NCBI GenBank assembly: GCA_902796915.1
Contig: CADBQS010000006.1
Coordinates: 1 to 34,681 of the forward strand
DNA length: 34,681 nt
Origin: an uncultured Ruminococcus sp.
Lineage (GTDB): Bacteria; Bacillota; Clostridia; Oscillospirales; Acutalibacteraceae
Direction of reading: 5' to 3'
Part shown: positions 18,641-28,244 of the stretch, one piece after another
Layout of the letters: the number at the start of each line of letters is the position of its first letter
Numbering within the stretch: position 1 is the first letter of the stretch
Translations under genes and position numbers: made by a program
Notes under the pieces: generated by a model
Seen by the model: only the letters and a program-made list of their open reading frames with translations
Databases searched by the model: none
Told to the model about the DNA's origin: nothing

Positions 18641-21600
18641 TCTCGCTTTCTGACAGCATTTTCTTTAATGCATCTTCTTTACCCATATTTTTTATAATAC
18701 TTGTATTCATTCCATCTTCATATCCACATATTGCTCCGTATGGACACCACTCGCATGAATCATATTCACCAGAAATTGGTCTTGATGAAACTTGTCCATT
18801 TCTGAGATTTTGTGCCATTTCTATTATAAGCTTTTCTATGTATTTCATTATAATTCCCATTTGAGCTAAATTAGCAATACTTTCAGATTTTTTTACTTTT
18901 CCGTCTTTAACCACAGCTGGAATGAATATACCTTTTGCCTCTTCTTCCATTCCAATAACCACTTCTGGGTTATCAAGAACCAATCCGTTCATTCTCATTT
19001 TCTTGAGAACTTTTAAATTAGCCTTACTTTCCGTATCATCATCTTCTAAATTTACTGTTGGTGTAATAGCGGGCATATAAAGTATTCCGGCTGGTATCAT
19101 ACTATTATATTTTTTTTCATCACTTGATTTAATGGTTAACATGTATATCATCATTTGCATATTCAGACCATATAGAATATCTGATAACTTGAAAGTTTTA
19201 TTTCCGGTTTTATAATCTATAATTCTAACGTATGTTTTGCCATCCTTACTCATTGTATCTACTCTATCAATTTTTCCTTCAACTTCTATTAAACTATCAT
19301 CAGGTAATTTTATAGTTAATGGCTTTAAGTCACTATTTTCAGATATCTCCTTTTCGCATTCCATGGGTTTAAAATCACTTTGAGATAACTCTTTAATAAT
19401 ATGCTTTATTAAAATCGTAGCAGCATTTGAGCATCTTATAAATAAATATTTAAATCTTTTTGATTTATTTTCAAGTCCACCTAATTTTTTTTCAATATAT
19501 TCGTCCATAACTGATAATATATGCTCTTTAATTTGTTTATCGGTTAAATTTAAAAATGTATCTAATTCAAAATCCGATAAAAATTTTTCTAATATAAAAT
19601 GTATCAAACTTCCGTATTCCATAGCGTTAAATTTTGCAGGTTTGCGTTCCTTTGCTTTTAAACCATATTTACAAAAATAAAAAAATCTACATAAATAATA
19701 TTTTTCTATCTGTGAAGCTGATATTCTCATTTTATCTCCAAATAAAACCTTAGATTTATTAGAATCAATAAAATCTAATGGACGATTATCTACAGCCCTT
19801 TCGATAGATTCTATTTTAGCTATATAGCTATGGTTATTTCTGAAATATTCCTTTAAGGTTTCAGACAATACAGAATTATCATTCCAAATTTGTGAGCATA
19901 ACTCGAATGTATATTTTTCAGACCATATTTTATCCTTTAAGTCAATGCTATAGTTATCTATAATTTTGATTTTAGGAAAAATCTTTTTTACTTCCTTAAC
20001 TATTTCAGAAGGTAATCTACCAGGACCGTTACTGTTTAATGAAGGCCAACTTATATATAATTTATCAGATGCACTAGATATTGCTATATAAGCCAAAAGT
20101 CTTTCTTTTAACGATATAGACTCTAATGTATCATACATTGTTAATCCAAGAGAAATTAATTTTTGTCTTTCTAAGTCACTAAAAATTCCTGCTTGTACAG
20201 GTGTATGCGGAAACTCTCCATCTACAGCTCCAATAATAAACGTAATTTTAGGATGAGATAATCTTATTCTGTCTATTGAGCCTATAGTGACTTCGTCAAG
20301 CCCTCTCGGTATAAAAGCTATATCCATAGATTTCATTGTAACTCCAAGCAATTCTGAGTATCTTTTTGGCGTAATCTTTGTTTCTCCTAAAACAACTGCT
20401 GTTTGATTCAAAGATTCCATTAATATATCCCATAGTCTTGCCTGTTCTTCTGCCTCTGATATATTTCCGAATTTATTAAGAATATTACATATACTCTTGA
20501 TTTTACTCTGAACTCCAACTTCATTTAATAGATTATACACAGATTTTGCTATTTGTTTACCCGTAGCATTTTTTATACTTTCTTTGAATTTTTGTAATGG
20601 AGTAATAATTTTTTCTCTCAATTTATTTATATTGCTAAGGAATTCAATATCTTTGTCTTTAAAGCTAGAACCGAATCCATTTGGATGATTAGTAAAATCT
20701 GATAGCCATTGTTCCCCATTTATACTCCAAAGTAATACATAATTTTCTATATTTGAAATTTCTTCTGTACTTAATTCTGTAAGACCAGATTTCAAATATC
20801 TAAATATCGCAGATGAATTATATGATGAATTAACACAATCAAATGCAGAAAGTACCATACTATTAAGTGTTTTATTTATTATAGGTTCGGGATTATCTAT
20901 AAAATATTGAATATCAAATTTTGAAAATATATTGTCTATTACCTCAGAATATTCGCATATATCACGAGTTATTACTGCGAAATCTTTAAATCTATAACCA
21001 TAACTAAACACCAGCTCTTTTATCTTACATGCTATAAAATTACATTCATCATATATATTACATGCATTATATATAAATACATCGTTAACGTTATCATTAT
21101 ATGTAGTATTATTTATTCCAAATATATTTTTTTCGAGGTAAGATAATTCCCTACCTTCTGTACGATAATATTTGTCCAGAAATATTGGTTCATTGATGTT
21201 TATTTTACAAGCCTTTGCAAGCGAAATGATAGATTTTACAGTTCTATTTACATGTGAAAATAAACTTATTGGATTTTCAATATTATCTTTTCTATAGTCT
21301 GTACAAAATGACATATAGACATCATCTGCTTGCAAAAATATATGTTTTATCACTTCCATTTGCTGAGCTGTAAACCCATTAAACTCATCAAAAAATATTT
21401 TATATCCATTAAATATGTTATTTTCCTCTAATATCTTACTTAAAATATCTAAATCATCAAGAGGATCCGAATAATTAGAGCCTAGTAATTCTTCATATTT
21501 GTTCATTATAATATTTGTTTCATATAATTTTTCTTTTAATATTCCATCATCTAATTTATTAATAGTATCATTAATTAAGCAATTATCTAATTTACACATT

Positions 21601-21992
21601 TTAAATTCTTTTAATGTACTAATCATAAGTTCTATCATTTCTATACTGTCAGAATTTTTCTTATATATTTTAAATTCCTTTTCTACTTCATTTATAGCCA
21701 TACTCATAAGCATGTTACGACCGCTATCGTCTAATTTCTTGCTATATTTACTCCCTACCTTTCTAAATACAAAATCACATAATCTCGTAAAACTTAAAAC
21801 ATTAAGCCTTTGAAATTTATTTTCATCAAGCTCATTTAACATGTTTTTTTCCGTATCGAATGAACTTTGCTCTGGAACTATAATTATTACGTTAATATCA
21901 TTATCTATAAAATTTTTAACTTTTTCTCTAATAAAAGTAGTTCTTCCACTACCTGCTCTACCTAATATAAGTTGTAAAATATAAATCAGCAC
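18624..21992 (-). CDS. addB: ATP-dependent helicase/nuclease subunit B
   Basis: About 1120 aa. The N-terminal LQLILGRAGSGRTTF holds the Walker A site. The C-terminal nuclease domain has VEGKIDRVD and VRIIDYKTGNKTF with catalytic residues. Cysteines for the structural [4Fe-4S] cluster are in YLCRFFYFCKYG and CEWCPYGAIC. The start is uncertain: the open frame runs back to a TTG at 22046, but that extension lacks an SD and is unlike homologues, which begin close to LQLILGRAG. I placed the start at GTG 21992; ATT 21980, nine bases after AAAGGTG, matches homologues better but is a rare codon. addB precedes addA in one operon, divergent from the tRNA. Confidence 0.93.
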   Translation of the reverse strand: MLIYILQLILGRAGSGRTTFIREKVKNFIDNDINVIIIVPEQSSFDTEKNMLNELDENKFQRLNVLSFTRLCDFVFRKVGSKYSKKLDDSGRNMLMSMAINEVEKEFKIYKKNSDSIEMIELMISTLKEFKMCKLDNCLINDTINKLDDGILKEKLYETNIIMNKYEELLGSNYSDPLDDLDILSKILEENNIFNGYKIFFDEFNGFTAQQMEVIKHIFLQADDVYMSFCTDYRKDNIENPISLFSHVNRTVKSIISLAKACKININEPIFLDKYYRTEGRELSYLEKNIFGINNTTYNDNVNDVFIYNACNIYDECNFIACKIKELVFSYGYRFKDFAVITRDICEYSEVIDNIFSKFDIQYFIDNPEPIINKTLNSMVLSAFDCVNSSYNSSAIFRYLKSGLTELSTEEISNIENYVLLWSINGEQWLSDFTNHPNGFGSSFKDKDIEFLSNINKLREKIITPLQKFKESIKNATGKQIAKSVYNLLNEVGVQSKIKSICNILNKFGNISEAEEQARLWDILMESLNQTAVVLGETKITPKRYSELLGVTMKSMDIAFIPRGLDEVTIGSIDRIRLSHPKITFIIGAVDGEFPHTPVQAGIFSDLERQKLISLGLTMYDTLESISLKERLLAYIAISSASDKLYISWPSLNSNGPGRLPSEIVKEVKKIFPKIKIIDNYSIDLKDKIWSEKYTFELCSQIWNDNSVLSETLKEYFRNNHSYIAKIESIERAVDNRPLDFIDSNKSKVLFGDKMRISASQIEKYYLCRFFYFCKYGLKAKERKPAKFNAMEYGSLIHFILEKFLSDFELDTFLNLTDKQIKEHILSVMDEYIEKKLGGLENKSKRFKYLFIRCSNAATILIKHIIKELSQSDFKPMECEKEISENSDLKPLTIKLPDDSLIEVEGKIDRVDTMSKDGKTYVRIIDYKTGNKTFKLSDILYGLNMQMMIYMLTIKSSDEKKYNSMIPAGILYMPAITPTVNLEDDDTESKANLKVLKKMRMNGLVLDNPEVVIGMEEEAKGIFIPAVVKDGKVKKSESIANLAQMGIIMKYIEKLIIEMAQNLRNGQVSSRPISGEYDSCEWCPYGAICGYEDGMNTSIIKNMGKEDALKKMLSESENENEQ

Positions 21993-22073
21993 CTTTAATA
22001 ATTTTAGTATAGTAATAATTTTATTTTTTTTATAAAGGAAAATCAATAATATAAAATTAGTTCAAATTATATA

Positions 22074-22102
22074 TTGACAATAAAATATTTAATTTATATA
22101 AT
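22074..22102 (+). promoter_or_regulatory. Consensus promoter of tRNA-Ser
   Basis: A perfect TTGACA (22074-22079), a 17-bp spacer and a perfect TATAAT (22097-22102) lie 22 bp before the tRNA. Confidence 0.85.
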
Positions 22103-22124
22103 TTGAATGTAAAAAATTATATAT

Positions 22125-22216
22125 GGAGATGTACCCAAGTGGTTGAAGGGTCCGGATTCGAAATCCGGTAGGTCGGTTTTGCCGGCGCTAGGGTTCAAAT
22201 CCCTACATCTCTGCCA
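22125..22216 (+). tRNA. tRNA-Ser(CGA)
   Basis: This is a 92-nt class II tRNA with an encoded CCA. The acceptor stem GGAGATG pairs with CATCTCT (terminal G-U), with discriminator G. The anticodon loop is TTCGAAA, anticodon CGA (reads UCG). The long variable arm is formed by the GGTCGG...CCGGC segment, and the T arm is TAGGG-TTCAAAT-CCCTA. It is a single-gene unit with its own promoter and terminator. Confidence 0.95.
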
Positions 22217-22223
22217 TTTTTAT

Positions 22224-22258
22224 AAGCTATAACGATTCGTGTCGTTGTAGCTTTTTTG
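22224..22258 (+). terminator. Terminator of the tRNA-Ser unit
   Basis: AAGCTATAACGA (22224-22235) pairs with TCGTTGTAGCTT (22242-22253), with one G-U pair and a 6-nt loop, then TTTTT. Confidence 0.85.
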
Positions 22259-22308
22259 TTTTCCAAAATTAACATATACAAAATTATTTATTTTTTTTAA
22301 AAAAAGTA

Positions 22309-22337
22309 TTGAAATACAGCAATATGCAATGTATAAT
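22309..22337 (+). promoter_or_regulatory. Promoter of the glycine-rich surface protein gene
   Basis: TTGAAA (22309-22314), a 17-bp spacer and TATAAT (22332-22337) lie 40 bp before the start codon. Confidence 0.65.
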
Positions 22338-22377
22338 ATATTTATTATATATAATAAAATCAAATGAGGTGGATATA

Positions 22378-25329
22378 ATGTATGATAATTTAAAAAACTC
22401 ATCAAATAAATTAAAGAAGCGCGCGGCAGTATTAATGTCAGCGATATTTACGTTAAGCGTTGGTGCGACAAATTTTATGTTTTCAAATCAAGGGAGTATA
22501 ATTTCAGACGCAAATGCGACCGCCCCATCTATTTCTGTTGCAGGAGATAACGGTACGTGGTGGGCGAAAAACGAGCCGGAAAGTTACATAGCAGAATATA
22601 AGGGAACTAAAACAGGCATAGACATTACGCAGTCTGGAAGTTACAAATTTACAGATGTTACGTCTTCAGGGTCTGCGAGCAGTCTATGGGAAGGGCTTAG
22701 AATTGGAAGTAATCTTGATGTGCATATTTACATTTTTGGGAATTGTTCGTTTACAGGAAAGAATGCGAATGGGACGGAACCCGGTGGAGCGGGAATTGCA
22801 GTTCCAGAATCTTCCAAACTTTACATTCACGGCTCAGGAACATTGACCGCAACAGGTGGCGATGGAAGTGCTGGTACACAAGGAAAAAGTGATAACGTCC
22901 ATGCTTACAATTCTTATGGTACATATGTTGTCAATGGAAAGGGTGGAAACGGTGGAAACGGCGGTGGCGGTGCTGGTGCTGGTATAGGTGGTAATGGCGG
23001 ACAGGGAGGAAATGGAGGAGCCGGTAGTACGGTTCAAACAGAAGGTGCATGGGACAAGAATGGTGATCAAGCAGGCGGAACGGGAACAGTTGGTAATAAC
23101 GGGAGTTCATCGAGTAGTATTGGAAAAATCTATCAATCAATCTCTGTAACGGTAAAGGCTACTGGTGGAAAATCTGGTACTATCAACAACACTGTGAACT
23201 CGTCGCCCCATGGAAATTACTGCGAAAGAAATGATGGATGGGATTGGGGCATTGCTGGCGGCGGTGGAGATGGTGGTAACGGAGGTGCTGGATTAAAAGG
23301 TGCAGATATCGGAACTGGCGGTGGCGGTGGCGGTGGCGGCGGTGGCGGAGGCAGCGGTTCGTTCAGCCGTAATAAAATTAATAGTGGCTATGCTGCTGCC
23401 GGTGGTGGTGGCGGCGGCGGAGCCGGTGGTGGCGGCGGAGCCGGTGGTGCGGCTGGTAAGGGGCATAGGAGACAAGGTAATGGTAATTCCATGGATGGCT
23501 ATGAGGGCGCTGCTGGAAAATCTACTTCATTGAACAGTACTACTGGTGGAGATGGTGGCGGTGGCGGCGGCGGAAAACAGCCCGGAGGCGCCGGTGGTAA
23601 AGGTGGTAGCTCTGGTGCTGCGGCAACTACCAAACAAACAACCTCTTTCCCGGACCTCTCCTACTCCAAGTTGACAGTGTCCGGTACATGGGCATCCGGA
23701 AAAACGCTTACAGCCACGTTGAAAACAGCCGATGGAACGAAAAATATTCCTAATGCAACTTTACAATGGTATTGGCCCAATGAAAACGGTCAAGCATACG
23801 CAAAAAGTAAAACCCAAACCACGACCGCAGAAGGTGCAACGCACCAATTGGTACTTGACGATAATGACATAAAAGGTCTGGGGGGAATACACCTGCGCGC
23901 GAGCGGTGATACTACCACCAATAGTAAATTGGTAGTAAAAATCGGCACGTGGGCGCAGTGCCCGCCTGGCGTTGATAATGCTTATGCAGTTGGAACGCAG
24001 GTTATGCACGTGGCTAATGATACGTGGCAAGGAGGTTATACGTATAACTCCACTATGACTCGAGACGGAGTCGTTGCTTCTACTAGCACCGATACTCGTT
24101 TCGACAATGGAGGCAATTCTTACACCCTGCAAAAGAAAGACATCGGGCGCAACCTGGGGTTTACCTTTAGCTCAAGTGGGGGCTTTACATCAAATAATAT
24201 AAAAACTACATATAATTTTGGTAGTGTTGACATAAAAACTCGCTGCACGGACATTACTATCACGAACTATAAGTACAACAACGCATTGACGAACAACAGT
24301 AATATGCCTAAGACCGACGAAGAAGCTTACACATGGGAATACCCTTCGATTATTCGGACGCTCAACGACGGCAATTCTGACATCATGGTTTATTTGGATA
24401 GTAGCATACTTGATTCTTTCAAATCAGACTTCAGTGGAGATAAATCTTATCCAATTAATGACCAAACTGATTTAATGCTCATTTCCATCATTTTAGATTG
24501 TAATCCTGGTGCTCGGGGAATTAATATAGATATTAATGATAACATATGTATGTCTGCTCCCTTAAATTGGAGCAAAGATCACACCGATCCAAATGGTCAT
24601 CCTTGGAAAGCAAATCATGATATTTATGATAATGATCAAGTACATAATGCATGGGATAGGTTCTATCGCCCACTTGGTTCCGATGATGTAATGTTTTCTG
24701 GGAAAATTAAAGGCAATAATAAAGTAATTAATTATATAACAGTTAAGGAACCGAATAAAAGCGGTGTTGGACTAATTGGGTATATGTCTGGTGGTAGAAT
24801 TGATAATCTCACGCTGAGTATGAATGTAACTGGTAGGAATTATGTTGGTGGACTTGTTGGTTTTGCACATAAATCCGTTATAAGAGATTGTGTTATTAGA
24901 CGTACGGACGTTACTGGTTCAAGCGATACTGTTGGAGGTTTAGCCGGTGAACTTTATCTATCACTTTCTATTAATAATAATCTAAAGCAAGTCTCAAATA
25001 GCATTAATATTACAGGAAATCAAATTTTAGGTGGATTGGCTGGTGAAGTTCACAATTCTGAGATTTATAATTCTGGTAAAGTTTCAGAAACAATAACAAT
25101 AACAGGAAGTTTAACAGGAAAAATTGTTGCATATAACTACAACAGTAAAATTACTTCTGACAGTTATCCTGATCCAACACCTGGAAATGAAAAACTTCCA
25201 ACAGAAGAAACTAGACCTTCTGAAGATTCTGATAGTAGTGGCGGCAATACTGGTGGCTCTGGCGGCAACTTCGATTATAAGGAACCTAACATTCAACCCG
25301 ATACTGATACCGGTATCAATCCCTTTTAA
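22378..25329 (+). CDS. Secreted glycine-rich protein with C-terminal GLUG repeats
   Basis: About 983 aa. A basic N-terminus (LKKRAAVLMSAIF) and hydrophobic segment ending near ANA form a signal peptide. Next comes a beta-rich part with carbohydrate-binding-domain-like phrases (LRIGSNLDVHIYIFG, KLYIHGSGTLTATGG). A glycine-rich region of roughly 250 residues follows, including a run of about 12 Gly (around 23317-23350, tandem GGCGGT), then an Ig-like segment (SYSKLTVSGTWASGKTLTATL). Near the C-terminus are GLUG-type repeats (YVGGLVGF, TVGGLAGE, ILGGLAGE) and a Thr/Ser/Pro-rich tail ending GINPF. There is no LPXTG or transmembrane anchor, so attachment is unknown. ATG 22378 has GAGGTGG upstream. 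The first two thirds are clearly more GC-rich than the rest of the window, suggesting acquired or recombined DNA. Role probably adhesin-like. Confidence 0.8.
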   Translation: MYDNLKNSSNKLKKRAAVLMSAIFTLSVGATNFMFSNQGSIISDANATAPSISVAGDNGTWWAKNEPESYIAEYKGTKTGIDITQSGSYKFTDVTSSGSASSLWEGLRIGSNLDVHIYIFGNCSFTGKNANGTEPGGAGIAVPESSKLYIHGSGTLTATGGDGSAGTQGKSDNVHAYNSYGTYVVNGKGGNGGNGGGGAGAGIGGNGGQGGNGGAGSTVQTEGAWDKNGDQAGGTGTVGNNGSSSSSIGKIYQSISVTVKATGGKSGTINNTVNSSPHGNYCERNDGWDWGIAGGGGDGGNGGAGLKGADIGTGGGGGGGGGGGGSGSFSRNKINSGYAAAGGGGGGGAGGGGGAGGAAGKGHRRQGNGNSMDGYEGAAGKSTSLNSTTGGDGGGGGGGKQPGGAGGKGGSSGAAATTKQTTSFPDLSYSKLTVSGTWASGKTLTATLKTADGTKNIPNATLQWYWPNENGQAYAKSKTQTTTAEGATHQLVLDDNDIKGLGGIHLRASGDTTTNSKLVVKIGTWAQCPPGVDNAYAVGTQVMHVANDTWQGGYTYNSTMTRDGVVASTSTDTRFDNGGNSYTLQKKDIGRNLGFTFSSSGGFTSNNIKTTYNFGSVDIKTRCTDITITNYKYNNALTNNSNMPKTDEEAYTWEYPSIIRTLNDGNSDIMVYLDSSILDSFKSDFSGDKSYPINDQTDLMLISIILDCNPGARGINIDINDNICMSAPLNWSKDHTDPNGHPWKANHDIYDNDQVHNAWDRFYRPLGSDDVMFSGKIKGNNKVINYITVKEPNKSGVGLIGYMSGGRIDNLTLSMNVTGRNYVGGLVGFAHKSVIRDCVIRRTDVTGSSDTVGGLAGELYLSLSINNNLKQVSNSINITGNQILGGLAGEVHNSEIYNSGKVSETITITGSLTGKIVAYNYNSKITSDSYPDPTPGNEKLPTEETRPSEDSDSSGGNTGGSGGNFDYKEPNIQPDTDTGINPF

Positions 25330-25341
25330 GTAGCAAACTTG

Positions 25342-25382
25342 AAATAATACGCAGAAACATAATTTCTGTGTATTATTTTTTT
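25342..25382 (+). terminator. Terminator of the glycine-rich protein gene
   Basis: A 16-bp stem (25342-25357 with 25363-25378, one G-U) with a 5-nt loop runs into a T tract. Confidence 0.9.
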
Positions 25383-25518
25383 ACAAAGTAAAAATATTTG
25401 TTAAATATAATCTTATATAACATACAATACACTTTTCTAAAGATAAAAATATCGTAAAACTTTTTATTTTCTGATACAATATACGAGTTATTAATTATAT
25501 ATTAAAATGGAGGATAAA

Positions 25519-27663
25519 ATGAATTTTTCACAAATATTATCAGATGAATTCAAAATAAAACAAGATTTTATTGAAAACATTATCAAACTTCTAGACGAAG
25601 GAAATACCATCCCCTTTATCGCAAGATATCGTAAGGAAATGCATGGTTCTTTAGATGACCAAAGTATTCGACAGATTAGCGAGAGACTAGATTACTTACG
25701 TAATTTAGATGCAAGAAAAAATGAAATATTTAACCTTATAAGTAATCAAGGTTTAATGAATGATGAAATTAGTAAATCTTTAGAAGATTCAAAAACATTA
25801 ACGGAACTTGAAGATATATATCGTCCATTTAAGCCTAAAAGAAAAACAAAGGCTTCAGTCGCAAAAGAAAAAGGATTAGAGCCTTTAGCTAATTATATAT
25901 TTTTACAAGATAAAAGTAATGTATCACCCGAAATCGAAGCAGAAAAATATATTAATCCCGAAATGGAAATAGACAACTCTGAACAGGCTATATCTGGAGC
26001 AATGGACATAATAGCAGAAAATATTTCTGATAATCCACAAATTAGAAAAAGACTAAGATTTGTAGCTATGAATCAAAGCATTATAAAATCAACGGCTGTA
26101 GACGAAGAAAAAGATTCTGTTTATAAACAATATTATAATTTTAGTGAATCTGTCGCTAAAATAGCCGGACATAGAACTTTAGCAATTAATAGAGGCGAAA
26201 AGGAAGGTTATTTGAAAGTAAGCTTGGAATTTGATAATGATAAAGCTTTAAGAATAATATACTCTGAAATTTTAAAGGAAGACTGTGCATCAACTAAATT
26301 TGTAAAATTAGCAGCAGAAGATTCATATAATAGGCTTATTTTCCCATCTCTAGAAAGAGAAATTAGAAGTGAACTTACAGACGAAGCATGTAAGCAGGCA
26401 ATAAAAGTTTTTTCCGTAAATTTGAGGCAACTTCTTATGCAGCCTCCTGTAAAAGGTAAAATTACTATGGGGTTAGACCCCGGATATAGAACTGGATGTA
26501 AATTAGCTGTTGTAGACAGTACAGGCAAAGTTCTTGATACAAACATTATTTATCCTACTCATTCTCAAGATAAGGTTAATAAATCAAAGGAAATAGTAAA
26601 AAATCTTATAGCTAAGCATAATGTTGATATAATAGCAATAGGAAACGGAACAGCATCTAAGGAAACAGAAATTTTTATATCGGATATAATAAAAAATATA
26701 GATAGAAAAGTATATTATATGATTGTAAATGAAGCCGGAGCTTCTGTATACTCAGCTTCAAAGTTAGCTGCAGATGAATTCCCTAATTTTGATCTTACTC
26801 TCAGAAGTGCAATATCAATAGCAAGACGTTTACAAGATCCATTAGCAGAGCTTGTAAAGATAGACCCTAAATCCATAGGTGTTGGGCAATATCAGCATGA
26901 TATGAAGAAAAAATATCTTGATGAAGCCTTAAACGGAGTTGTTGAGGATTGTGTAAATTCCGTAGGAGTAGATTTGAATACAGCTTCTGCCCCACTTTTG
27001 GAAAAAGTTTCAGGTATAAATTCAGCTATAGCTAAAAATATAGTTTTATATAGAGAAGAAAACGGAGAATTTACATCCAGAACAGATATAAAAAAAGTTC
27101 CTAAATTAGGTAAAAAAGCATTCGAGCAATGTGCTGGATTCTTGAGAATTCCTGAAAGTAAAGATATTCTTGACAATACAGGTGTTCACCCTGAATCTTA
27201 TGGAGCCCTAAAAAAGATTTTAAGTACTCTGGGATATAAGCTATCTGATATAAATAGTAAAATTATTTCAGATATAAAAATGAAATTAGAAAACTTTGGT
27301 ATACCACGTATATGCAGTGAAGTAGAAATCGGAGAACCCACGCTTAGAGATATAATAGACGAGCTCTCTAAACCCGGACGTGATCCAAGAGATGAATTAC
27401 CAAAACCTATGCTTAGAGAAGATATTATGAATATTAACGATTTAAAACCAGATATGAAACTTAAAGGTACTGTGAGAAATGTTATAGATTTCGGTGCATT
27501 TATTGATATAGGTGTTCATCAGGATGGACTTGTACATATCTCTGAAATATGCGATAAGTTCATTAAGCATCCATCTGAGGTACTTAAAGTCGGAGATATT
27601 GTAGACGTAAGAGTTTTAGCTGTAGACACCAATAGAAATAAAATTTCATTAAGTATGAAATAA
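25519..27663 (+). CDS. tex: Tex-family S1 RNA-binding transcription accessory protein
   Basis: 714 aa, normal for Tex. N-terminal helical region (IPFIARYRKEMHGSLDDQSIR, LEDIYRPFKPKRKTKA), a YqgF/RNase H-like domain starting MGLDPGYRTGCKLAVVD, helix-hairpin-helix segments (SAPLLEKVSGINSAIAKNIV, FTSRTDIKKVPKLGKKAFEQ) and a C-terminal S1 domain (LKGTVRNVIDFGAFIDIGVHQDGLVHISEI). Tex binds nucleic acid and affects transcription; its precise task is not settled. Start taken as ATG 25519, because GGAGG lies seven bases before it and overlaps the codons after the in-frame ATG 25507. It stands alone, before a strong bidirectional terminator. Confidence 0.95.
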   Translation: MNFSQILSDEFKIKQDFIENIIKLLDEGNTIPFIARYRKEMHGSLDDQSIRQISERLDYLRNLDARKNEIFNLISNQGLMNDEISKSLEDSKTLTELEDIYRPFKPKRKTKASVAKEKGLEPLANYIFLQDKSNVSPEIEAEKYINPEMEIDNSEQAISGAMDIIAENISDNPQIRKRLRFVAMNQSIIKSTAVDEEKDSVYKQYYNFSESVAKIAGHRTLAINRGEKEGYLKVSLEFDNDKALRIIYSEILKEDCASTKFVKLAAEDSYNRLIFPSLEREIRSELTDEACKQAIKVFSVNLRQLLMQPPVKGKITMGLDPGYRTGCKLAVVDSTGKVLDTNIIYPTHSQDKVNKSKEIVKNLIAKHNVDIIAIGNGTASKETEIFISDIIKNIDRKVYYMIVNEAGASVYSASKLAADEFPNFDLTLRSAISIARRLQDPLAELVKIDPKSIGVGQYQHDMKKKYLDEALNGVVEDCVNSVGVDLNTASAPLLEKVSGINSAIAKNIVLYREENGEFTSRTDIKKVPKLGKKAFEQCAGFLRIPESKDILDNTGVHPESYGALKKILSTLGYKLSDINSKIISDIKMKLENFGIPRICSEVEIGEPTLRDIIDELSKPGRDPRDELPKPMLREDIMNINDLKPDMKLKGTVRNVIDFGAFIDIGVHQDGLVHISEICDKFIKHPSEVLKVGDIVDVRVLAVDTNRNKISLSMK

Positions 27664-27701
27664 ACAACTTTATATACAAAATTGTTTACTTTATAAAAGT
27701 T

Positions 27702-27740
27702 AAAAGCATATTCATTTCTAAATGAATATGCTTTTCTACT
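27702..27740. terminator. Bidirectional terminator between tex and the peptide gene
   Basis: A 15-bp perfect stem (27702-27716 with 27721-27735) and a 4-nt loop start with AAAA and end with TTTT, so it can stop both tex (+) and the convergent peptide gene (-). Confidence 0.85.
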
Positions 27741-27747
27741 TTTTATA

Positions 27748-28175
27748 TTATTTTTCAAGATATTTTACAACTTTTTTACCTATCTTTGCTCCAATCCATG
27801 CACCGCTACCTATACCCAGCGAAGCACCACCTAAATTACCAACTAATGCACCATAACCAACACCAACCACAGCACCATTTTCTCCATCCAACGCACCGCC
27901 GATGGCCCCACCGGCAAGCCCAGCACCAACAGCACATGCTGGCATTGTAAAGCTAGAAATTAAGCTTCCGACTGATAATGCACCAACTGTACCACCAATA
28001 AGTTTACCCACCGTCACATTATTTAATCCACCAACTGCTTCTTTCGTTTCCTCTTCTGTAACATCTACTCCTTTGCTAGCAAACAATTTTTTGCTTCCTC
28101 TACTGTTTCTTTGTTTACTAATTCTCCAACAAATTCCTGATCCTGCATTAAATCCTCAAATTTTTTGTCTAACAT
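27748..28175 (-). CDS. Nif11-leader-like glycine-zipper peptide precursor, frame broken
   Basis: Read across one frame break, this gives about 142 aa. From ATG 28175 (SD AGGAAAGGG) the frame reads MLDKKFEDLMQDQEF and goes on to VNKETVEEAK; it then stops at 28065. The -1 frame goes on from the A6 run (28092-28087) as LFASKGVDVTEEETKEAVGG and a glycine-rich core of about 92 aa full of GxxxG spacing (GAGLAGGAIGGALDGENG, IGKKVVKYLEK). The joined N-terminal part has the layout of Nif11-type leaders: an acidic helix, then T-E-E, ending in Gly-Gly. A bacteriocin-like or RiPP precursor is the best guess; a plain glycine-zipper membrane protein is the alternative. The run A-AAA-AAT could allow -1 slippage, or one A is missing. 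No transporter or modification enzyme is nearby. Confidence 0.65.
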
Positions 28176-28244
28176 TTTTACCCTTTCCTTTAAATTGTTT
28201 AATTTTCATATATTTATTATACTATACTTTAAATATACATAAAT

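Noticed and set aside
22834-23533. Long open frames on the minus strand and other + frame in the glycine-rich gene
   Set aside because: They are low-complexity (Thr/Ser/Ala or Arg/His-rich) shadows of the GGT/GGC codons, have no SD, and the sense frame has a signal peptide and known repeats.
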